Shown: positions 57,602 through 64,000 of the stretch, piece by piece
Layout: the number at the start of each line of letters is the position of its first letter
How positions within the stretch are numbered: the first letter of the stretch is position 1
Assembly: GCA_016124455.1 (NCBI GenBank)
Contig: WGNQ01000004.1
Location: 1-64,000 of the forward strand
Direction: 5' to 3'
Length of the DNA stretch: 64,000 nt
Source: Sideroxydans sp.
Lineage (GTDB): Bacteria; Pseudomonadota; Gammaproteobacteria; Burkholderiales; Gallionellaceae
Notes under the pieces: model-generated
What the model was told of the DNA's origin: nothing
Database searches by the model: none
What the model saw: the letters and a program-made list of their open reading frames with translations, nothing else
Position numbers and translations under genes: made by a program

Positions 57602-58177
57602 ATGCTGAGCCAACCGGGCGCCGCTGTCCTTAACCACCTGCTCGAACAGAGTGGCTGGGCATTGCCGCGGCTGGTGCGCTTTCACGGCAAGACGGTGCGC
57701 TTCCATATCGCGCCGTTTTCCTTCGGCTATACCATCCTGCCGGACGGTTCCCTGACCGGCGCCGCAGCCGACGCCAGCGCCGACGTGACCTGCACCATTG
57801 CGCCTTCCCTGCTGCCGCGGCTGGCGCTGCACGACGAAAAGGCCTACACCCAGATCGCCAGCGAAGGCGACCCGGCACTGCTCAACGAAATTTTCTTCCT
57901 CAGCCGCAACCTCAACTGGGATGCAGCGGAAGACCTCAGCCGCTTCACCGGCGACATTGCCGCGGAACGTATCGTGCAGGCCGCAAAAAGCGGCCGGCAA
58001 CAGCTGCGCGACAGCGCGCTGAACCTGTCGCAGGCGCTGTCGGAATACTGGACGGAAGAACGCCCGCTGCTGGCCAAGCCGGAGCAGATCGCCGGTTTCA
58101 CGCACGACGTGGACAAGCTGCGCGACGACACGGCGCGGCTGGAGCAACGCATCAAACGCCTGACCGGAGCGAAGTAG
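57602..58177 (+). CDS. ubiJ: Ubiquinone biosynthesis accessory factor UbiJ (SCP2 domain)
   Basis: A 191-residue protein: an SCP2 lipid-binding domain (about 10-115; [27 protein letters not shown]-like LLPRLALHD) plus a C-terminal helical segment ([15 protein letters not shown]). UbiJ binds ubiquinone intermediates in the soluble Ubi complex. Start is 3 bases after the Tim44-like stop and its stop is 1 base before ubiB. Confidence 0.93.
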   Translation: MLSQPGAAVLNHLLEQSGWALPRLVRFHGKTVRFHIAPFSFGYTILPDGSLTGAAADASADVTCTIAPSLLPRLALHDEKAYTQIASEGDPALLNEIFFLSRNLNWDAAEDLSRFTGDIAAERIVQAAKSGRQQLRDSALNLSQALSEYWTEERPLLAKPEQIAGFTHDVDKLRDDTARLEQRIKRLTGAK

Positions 58178-58178
58178 C

Positions 58179-59699
58179 ATGCGGCTGTTACGGGTACTGA
58201 AAATCTTTTTTGTGGTGCTGCGCTTCGGCCTGGACGAATTCCTGCTCGCGCACGCACGCACGCGCTGGCTGCTGGCACCCCTCAACATCCTGCTGTTCTG
58301 GCGCGATACGTCGGCGCCGCGCGCGGTGCGCCTGCGCCTGGCGCTCGAGAACCTGGGGCCGATCTTCGTCAAGTTCGGCCAGATGCTGTCCACGCGCCGC
58401 GACCTGATGCCTGCCGACATTGCCGACGAGCTGGCCAGGTTGCAGGACCAGGTTCCGCCGTTCCCTTCCGCGCAGGCCGTGGCATTGCTGGAAAACGTCT
58501 ACAGGAAAAAACTCAGCGAGGTGTTCTTCAGCTTCGACGAGACGCCTGTCGCCAGCGCCTCGGTGGCACAGGTGCATTTCGCCGTGCTGCCGGACGGGCG
58601 CGAGGTGGCGGTGAAAATCCTGCGCCCTGGCATCGCCAGCGTGATCGCCCACGATATTGCGCTGATGGATATCGGCGCCGGCCTGCTGGAACGCTGGTGG
58701 GAAGACGGCAAGCGGCTCAAGCCGCGCGAGGTGGTGGCCGAGTTCGAGAAGCACCTGTACAACGAACTCGACCTGATGCGCGAATCGGCCAGCGCCAGCC
58801 AGCTCAAGCGCAACTTCGCCAGCTCCAGGCTGCTGATGGTGCCCGAGGTGTACTGGGACTGGTGCAGCAGCGAAGTCATGGTGATGGAGCGCATGGACGG
58901 CATCCCGGTAAGCCAGGTGGACAAGCTGCGCCAAGCCGGCATCGATATTCCCAAACTCGCATCCAACGGCGTGGAGATTTTCTATACCCAGGTGTTCCGC
59001 GACGGTTTCTTCCACGCCGACATGCATCCGGGCAATGTGCTGGTCGCCGCCGACGGCCGCTACATCGCGCTCGACTTCGGCATCATGGGCACGCTCACCG
59101 ACACCGACAAGCATTACCTGGCGCAGAACTTCATCGCTTTCTTCCGCCGCGATTACAAACGCGTAGCGGAAATCCACATCGAATCCGGCTGGGCGCCCGC
59201 CGCTACCCGGGTGGACGAGCTGGAAGGCGCGATCCGCTCGGTATGCGAGCCGATCTTCGACAAGCCGCTGCGCGAAGTATCGTTCGGCCGCGTGCTGCTG
59301 CGCCTGTTCCAGACTTCGCGCCGCTTCGGCATCGAGGTGCAGCCGCAGCTGGTGCTGCTGCAGAAGACGCTGCTCAACATCGAGGGACTGGGCCTGCAGC
59401 TCGACCCCGAGCTGGATTTATGGAAAACCGCAAAGCCCTGGCTGGAGCGCTGGATGAGCGAACAGGTCGGCTGGCGCGGCTTCCTCAAGACCTTGCGCAC
59501 CGAGGCACCGCATTACGCCACGCTGCTGCCGCAACTGCCGCGGCTGATGCACCAGCGGCTGACTGACAGCGGCAACGTACAGATTGAAAACCTGCTGGGC
59601 GAGCTGCTCGAACAGCAGAAACGCCGCAACGGCTGGCTGATGCTGATCGCCGCCGCGGCAGTCACAGCGGCCGGCGTACTGTTGCTCCAGACCTTCTGA
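58179..59699 (+). CDS. ubiB: Probable protein kinase/ATPase UbiB
   Basis: A 506-residue atypical kinase (ADCK/UbiB family) needed for ubiquinone synthesis. KxGQ motif in [16 protein letters not shown], Ala-rich nucleotide loop [10 protein letters not shown], and catalytic DMHPGN with DFGIMG are present. A hydrophobic C-terminus ([17 protein letters not shown]) anchors it in the membrane. It forms an operon with ubiJ and is 7 bases from the kinase-HDOD-GAF gene. Confidence 0.96.
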   Translation: MRLLRVLKIFFVVLRFGLDEFLLAHARTRWLLAPLNILLFWRDTSAPRAVRLRLALENLGPIFVKFGQMLSTRRDLMPADIADELARLQDQVPPFPSAQAVALLENVYRKKLSEVFFSFDETPVASASVAQVHFAVLPDGREVAVKILRPGIASVIAHDIALMDIGAGLLERWWEDGKRLKPREVVAEFEKHLYNELDLMRESASASQLKRNFASSRLLMVPEVYWDWCSSEVMVMERMDGIPVSQVDKLRQAGIDIPKLASNGVEIFYTQVFRDGFFHADMHPGNVLVAADGRYIALDFGIMGTLTDTDKHYLAQNFIAFFRRDYKRVAEIHIESGWAPAATRVDELEGAIRSVCEPIFDKPLREVSFGRVLLRLFQTSRRFGIEVQPQLVLLQKTLLNIEGLGLQLDPELDLWKTAKPWLERWMSEQVGWRGFLKTLRTEAPHYATLLPQLPRLMHQRLTDSGNVQIENLLGELLEQQKRRNGWLMLIAAAAVTAAGVLLLQTF

Positions 59700-59706
59700 G
59701 GCGGCA

Positions 59707-62088
59707 GTGCAGAACCGGATTATCGACCGCTTCAATATCATCCGTGAGCTGGGCCGGGGAGTACAGGGCACCGTATACCTGGCACAGGATACCCAGCTCG
59801 ACCGCCAGGTCGCCATCAAGACCTTGCGCGCCGGCCCCAGCCAGGATGCCGCCAACCTGATCCGCGAAGCAAAGATCGCCAGCAAGCTGCAACATCCCAA
59901 CATCGTTACCCTGCACGACGCTTTCGTGCACGAGGATGTCCCTTACCTGGTCTATGCCTTTATCCAGGGCCAGACCCTGGCACAATTGCTCAAGCAGGAA
60001 AAAATGCTGCCGCTGGCGCGTTCCGCGCAGATTGCGAGCGGCGTGCTGGAAGGCCTGGCCTATGCGCACCGGCAGGGTGTCATGCACCTCGACATCAAGC
60101 CGGCCAATATCATGATCCAGGACAACGGCCAGTCGATGGTGATGGACTTCGGTATTGCGCGCGCGATCTCGCAACGCGCGGCACAGGCCGCCGAAATCTC
60201 CGGCACGCCGCAGTACATGGCGCCGGAGCGCATTTCCGCGCATGGCTCCGAGCCGCGTTCCGACCTCTATTCGGTAGGCATGATGCTGTACGAGATGGTC
60301 ACCGGCACGGCCGCGATCAGCGGCGACAACGTCTACCAGATCCTCCACCAGAGTGCCCACGGCAAGACGGACGCGCCATCCAGCCGCAACCTCAAGGTAG
60401 ACGAGAAACTCGAGACGATCATCCTCAAGGCCATCTCCAAACAGCCGGACGAACGCTATCCCGACGCAGCCAGCATGCGCCAGGCGCTGCAGCAGTACCT
60501 GGATGCCACGGCGCAGGAACATGCCGCCGCGGGAAGCGGCCACAGCACGCTGGAATTCCTGTTGCGGCGCATGCGCAGCAAGAGCGATTTCCCGGCCCTG
60601 TCCGGCATCATCAACGAGATCAACAAGGTGGTTGGTTCCGAACTCGAGAGCACCAGCAAACTCACGCAGATCATCCTCAAGGATTTTGCGCTGACCAACA
60701 AGCTGCTCAAGGTCGTCAATACGGTGTCCTACGGGCAGTTCGGCGGCAAGATCAACACCATCTCCAAGGCGGTGGTCATCCTCGGTTTCGAGACCGTGCG
60801 CAATATGGCGATGACGCTGATCCTGCTCGACTTCCTGCAGAACAAGTCACAGGCGGTGGAGCTCAAGGACGAGATCATCTTCTCGCTGTTTTCGGGTACC
60901 GTTGCGGCGGAACTCGCACCGGCACAGCGCCCGGGATTTTCCGAAGAGGCCATGATCTGCTCAATGTTCCACCATCTGGGCAAATTGCTGGTCACTTTCT
61001 ATTTCTTCGAAGAAAGCCAGCAGATCACGCGGCTGGTGGAGGAGCAGGATATCGACGACGAACAGGCCGCCGTCAAGGTGCTCGGCTTATCCTATAACGA
61101 ACTGAGCATAGGCGTGGCCAAGAGCTGGAATTTCCCCAGCCAGATGATCTCGGCCATGCGCAAACTGCCGCAGGGGAAAATCAGCAAACCCGCAAACGGC
61201 CTCGATCAATTGAACGTAACCGTCAACCTTGCCAACGAGCTCAGCCAGCTGGCGGCGATCACCAATCCGTCGGAAAAGGAAAATGCGCTGCATCGGCTCA
61301 GCGCACGTTATGCCGATGTGTCATCGGTTTCCGAGCGCTCCCTTACCAAGGCGCTGGACAAGGGCCTGCAGGAACTCGCGCAGCGTTCCGTCATTCTCGG
61401 CATCAATACCACCAAGAGCCCGTTGCTGGCCAAGGTACGCAAATGGGCAGGACACGAGGAATTGCCGGCCGCTGCGACAAATGCGCAGGAAGCCGCTGCC
61501 GAACAGGAACAGGCGCTGGAACAGGAGATCACCGCCGACAGCGTTGCGGCAACCGACAGCACGGCCGAGCAGCCGCAACCCGAGGACTTGCTCAATGCCG
61601 GCATCCAGGACGTAACCAATACCCTGGTAGAAGACTACAACCTCAACGATGTATTACGCATGGTGCTGGAAACCATTTACCGCAGCCTGGGCTTCAATCG
61701 TACGCTGATTTTTATCCGCGACGGCAAGCAGAACATGATGGTGGCGCGCTTTGGTTTCGGCGAGCATATCGATGAGGTGATTCCGCGCTGCCGTTTTTCG
61801 CTGAAGTTCGCGCCGGACGTGTTCCACCTCGCGGTCGAGAAGGGCACCGATATTGTGATCGAAGACGTGCAGGCAGAAAATATCGCCAGCAAGATACCGG
61901 CCTGGCATCGCGAGGCGATTGATGCGCAAAGCCTGCTGTTGCTGCCGATCATGATCAACAACAAGGCTATCGGCCTGCTGTATGCCGACATGTTGCAGGC
62001 TCACAGCCTGCATTTAACCCAGCGCCAGCTGGCCATGCTGCGCACCCTGCGCAACCAGGCTGTGCTGGCGATCAAGCAGAAGATCTGA
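59707..62088 (+). CDS. Ser/Thr protein kinase fused to HDOD and GAF domains
   Basis: A 793-residue protein from a GTG start. Kinase domain about 8-270: G-loop LGRGVQGTVYLA, K38 (AIKTLR), catalytic loop HLDIKPANIM (D129; HLD replaces HRD), DFGIARA (D147) and APERIS. HDOD domain about 285-480; the HD pair reads HH (MFHHLGKLLV), so phosphohydrolase chemistry is unlikely. A Glu/Ala-rich linker (~590-625) leads to a C-terminal GAF domain (about 640-790). It would join a sensory GAF to a Ser/Thr kinase through the HDOD. Substrates unknown. It follows ubiB by 7 bases and converges on glmS. Confidence 0.88.
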   Translation: MQNRIIDRFNIIRELGRGVQGTVYLAQDTQLDRQVAIKTLRAGPSQDAANLIREAKIASKLQHPNIVTLHDAFVHEDVPYLVYAFIQGQTLAQLLKQEKMLPLARSAQIASGVLEGLAYAHRQGVMHLDIKPANIMIQDNGQSMVMDFGIARAISQRAAQAAEISGTPQYMAPERISAHGSEPRSDLYSVGMMLYEMVTGTAAISGDNVYQILHQSAHGKTDAPSSRNLKVDEKLETIILKAISKQPDERYPDAASMRQALQQYLDATAQEHAAAGSGHSTLEFLLRRMRSKSDFPALSGIINEINKVVGSELESTSKLTQIILKDFALTNKLLKVVNTVSYGQFGGKINTISKAVVILGFETVRNMAMTLILLDFLQNKSQAVELKDEIIFSLFSGTVAAELAPAQRPGFSEEAMICSMFHHLGKLLVTFYFFEESQQITRLVEEQDIDDEQAAVKVLGLSYNELSIGVAKSWNFPSQMISAMRKLPQGKISKPANGLDQLNVTVNLANELSQLAAITNPSEKENALHRLSARYADVSSVSERSLTKALDKGLQELAQRSVILGINTTKSPLLAKVRKWAGHEELPAAATNAQEAAAEQEQALEQEITADSVAATDSTAEQPQPEDLLNAGIQDVTNTLVEDYNLNDVLRMVLETIYRSLGFNRTLIFIRDGKQNMMVARFGFGEHIDEVIPRCRFSLKFAPDVFHLAVEKGTDIVIEDVQAENIASKIPAWHREAIDAQSLLLLPIMINNKAIGLLYADMLQAHSLHLTQRQLAMLRTLRNQAVLAIKQKI

Positions 62089-62106
62089 CTGCGGGCGCTG
62101 CGGCGT

Positions 62107-63939
62107 TTATTCCACCGTAACCGATTTGGCAAGATTTCTTGGCTTGTCCACATCCGTGCCCTTTTGCAGGGCGGCGTGGTAAGCCAGCAATTGCACCGGA
62201 ATGGCATGCACAACGGGTGACAACACACCGGCATGACGCGGGGTGCGGATGACATGCACGCCCTCGGTTTCGCCGAAATGGCTGTCCAGGTCGGCAAACA
62301 CATAAAGCTGGCCGCCGCGCGCGCGGACCTCCTGCATGTTGGATTTCACTTTTTCCAGCAAGGCGTCGTTGGGGGCGATCACCACCACCGGCATGCTGCT
62401 GTCGACCAGCGCCAGCGGGCCATGCTTGAGTTCACCGGCCGGGTAGGCCTCGGCATGGATGTAGGATATTTCCTTGAGCTTGAGCGCGCCTTCCAGCGCG
62501 ATCGGGTAATGCAGGCCGCGACCGAGGAACAGCGCATGCTGCTTGTCGGCGAATTGTTCCGCCCATACCTTGATCTGCGGCTCAAGGTTGAGCGCGTGCT
62601 GCACGCTGCCCGGCAATTGGCGCAATGCCTCCAGATGCGCATGCTCGGCTTCGCCGTCCAGTTGCCCGCGTTGTTTGCCCAGCACCAGGGCAAGAATGAA
62701 CAGCGCGGCAAGCTGGGTAGTGAACGCCTTGGTGGAAGCGACGCCGATCTCGGCACCGGCGCGGGTGTAGAACACCAGTTTCGATGCGCGCGGTATGGCA
62801 CTTTCCTGTACGTTGCAGATGGACAGCGTATGCTGGTGGCCAAGCTCCTTGGCACGCTTGAGCGCCTCCATGGTATCCAGCGTTTCACCGGACTGGGAGA
62901 TAGTAACCACCAACTGACGCGGGTTGGGAATGGATTCGCGGTAGCGGTATTCGTGGCCGAGCTCGACGTTGCAGGGAATGCGCGCTATCGACTCCAGCCA
63001 TTGTTTGCCGACCAGCCCGGCATAGTAGCTGGTACCTGCGGCCAGGATCAGCACGCTGTCGATTTCGCCGAAAACCCCGGCAGCAGAAGCGCCGAACAGT
63101 TCCGCGTTGACGCCTGCAGCGATGATGCCTTCCAGGGTGTCGGAAACCGCGCGCGGCTGCTCGTGGATTTCCTTCTGCATGTAGTGGTCGTAAGGGCCAA
63201 GGTCGATGGCATCGGCCGACACTTCGGAGATGCGCTCCGGCCGCTGCACTGCGTTACCTGCGCGATCGACGATGCTGACCCCATCCCTGCGGATAGCCGC
63301 CACGTCGCCGTCGTCGAGGTAAATGATGCGGCGGGTCGCGGACAACAACGCGGAAACATCGGAAGCAAAGAAATTTTCACCTTCGCCCAGGCCAATCAGC
63401 AATGGACAACCCATGCGCGCGCAGCATATCGTGTCCGGCGAACGCTGTGAAACGATGCCGATTGCATAAGCGCCGGTAAGCTCGGCCGCCGCACGGCGGG
63501 TCGCTTCAAACAGGTCGGCAGACTGGGCGTAGTAGTGATGCACGAGATGGGCGATGACTTCGGTATCGGTTTGCGATTCGAAGGTATAGCCCAGCGCCCT
63601 GAGCCGTTCGCGCTGCTGCTCGTGGTTTTCGATAATGCCGTTGTGCACCACCGCCAGTTCGTCGCTGGAAATGATGGGGTGCGCGTTATATTCGGTGACG
63701 CCGCCATGCGTAGCCCAGCGCGTGTGGCCGATGCCGACGAAGCCGGACAGGTTTTGCGCCTCGGCGCCGGCTGCCATTTCCGCTACGCGGCCGACGCGCC
63801 TCACCCGTTCCAGCCGGCCGGCCGCATTCAGCACTGCCGCACCGGCCGAATCATAGCCGCGGTATTCGAGACGCTTCAGTCCTTCGACTATTACAGGTAC
63901 AACATTGCGCTGCGCGATAGCGCCGACGATTCCACACAT
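62107..63939 (-). CDS. glmS: Glutamine-fructose-6-phosphate aminotransferase (isomerising)
   Basis: A full-length 610-residue GlmS that makes glucosamine 6-phosphate for peptidoglycan and LPS. The N-terminal glutaminase has nucleophile C2 ([10 protein letters not shown]), and GHTRWATHG; two SIS domains follow ([36 protein letters not shown]). The family C-terminus [13 protein letters not shown] is intact. The region 63940-64000 upstream has a TACAAT-like element on the minus strand at about 63971-63976 that may be a -10. Confidence 0.97.
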   Translation of the reverse strand: MCGIVGAIAQRNVVPVIVEGLKRLEYRGYDSAGAAVLNAAGRLERVRRVGRVAEMAAGAEAQNLSGFVGIGHTRWATHGGVTEYNAHPIISSDELAVVHNGIIENHEQQRERLRALGYTFESQTDTEVIAHLVHHYYAQSADLFEATRRAAAELTGAYAIGIVSQRSPDTICCARMGCPLLIGLGEGENFFASDVSALLSATRRIIYLDDGDVAAIRRDGVSIVDRAGNAVQRPERISEVSADAIDLGPYDHYMQKEIHEQPRAVSDTLEGIIAAGVNAELFGASAAGVFGEIDSVLILAAGTSYYAGLVGKQWLESIARIPCNVELGHEYRYRESIPNPRQLVVTISQSGETLDTMEALKRAKELGHQHTLSICNVQESAIPRASKLVFYTRAGAEIGVASTKAFTTQLAALFILALVLGKQRGQLDGEAEHAHLEALRQLPGSVQHALNLEPQIKVWAEQFADKQHALFLGRGLHYPIALEGALKLKEISYIHAEAYPAGELKHGPLALVDSSMPVVVIAPNDALLEKVKSNMQEVRARGGQLYVFADLDSHFGETEGVHVIRTPRHAGVLSPVVHAIPVQLLAYHAALQKGTDVDKPRNLAKSVTVE

Positions 63940-64000
63940 GACGGATTCCGTGAGTCGATTTCAGTTCTGGATTGTAGCAAGAAGCAGGCTTATTTTTTCT

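Overview
The window reads as a piece of a betaproteobacterial chromosome. GC is high, coding density is high, and housekeeping genes are arranged in betaproteobacterial ways: yqgE-ruvX-pyrB-pyrC', pilG-pilH-pilI-pilJ-chpA, ubiE/Tim44/ubiJ/ubiB, and rsmI divergent from lpoA-yraN-SIS-dolP. The gene mix would suit an environmental Nitrosomonadales/Gallionellaceae-like organism, but that placement is inferred from gene content only. No rRNA, tRNA, CRISPR array, insertion sequence or prophage was seen, and no stretch over 300 bases lacks a gene.
Layout. 1-3.3 kb: the 3' end of thiC, then an AT-rich two-gene accessory patch (an HNH nuclease and an unknown partner), two small cysteine-rich proteins and uppP. 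3.3-9.7 kb: a rhodanese, a CDF metal exporter, then a nitrogen-control block glnA-DUF4124-ntrB-ntrC with a sigma-54 promoter before glnA. 9.8-14 kb: exonuclease III, then sulfate activation by an unusually long CysD and a CysN-CysC fusion. 14-21 kb (minus strand): glycogen phosphorylase, phosphoglucomutase, a glutaredoxin-like protein and oligopeptidase A. 21-24.3 kb (minus): yqgE-ruvX-pyrB-pyrC', where the dihydroorotase-like PyrC' has lost its metal ligands; an intact class II pyrC lies at 47-48 kb. 24.4-32.7 kb (minus): the Pil-Chp system controlling type IV pili. 32.9-37 kb (minus): TrkH/TrkA potassium uptake, an inositol-monophosphatase-family enzyme and a thioredoxin-like protein. 37-41.4 kb (plus): rsmE, an exported phytochelatin-synthase-like peptidase, small proteins, argA and yggX. 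41.4-45.9 kb: a polyphosphate locus (ppk1, a convergent Lys/Ala/Pro-rich histone-H1-like protein, sixA, and a double-domain PPK2 polyphosphate:AMP phosphotransferase). 46-49 kb (minus): a half-size DMT transporter, DUF2288, gamma carbonic anhydrase, pyrC and rsmI. 49-54.7 kb: envelope genes (lpoA-like, yraN, SIS isomerase, dolP, heptose adenylyltransferase), an AraC/GyrI regulator, DUF971 and ubiE. 54.7-62 kb: small and hypothetical genes, Tim44-like, ubiJ, ubiB, and a large Ser/Thr kinase-HDOD-GAF protein. The window ends in glmS on the minus strand.
How the parts connect. GlnA, NtrB and NtrC form a nitrogen-responsive loop. CysD and CysNC would make APS and PAPS. UbiE, UbiJ and UbiB serve ubiquinone synthesis. 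The polyphosphate genes make polyphosphate (Ppk1) and spend it on AMP (PAP). The least understood items are the 186-residue N-terminal extension on CysD, the kinase-HDOD-GAF protein, the lysine-rich protein in the polyphosphate locus, the HNH two-gene patch, and a CDF transporter with an extra C-terminal domain. Most of the window is conventional, and I found no complete new system that the sequence alone can prove.
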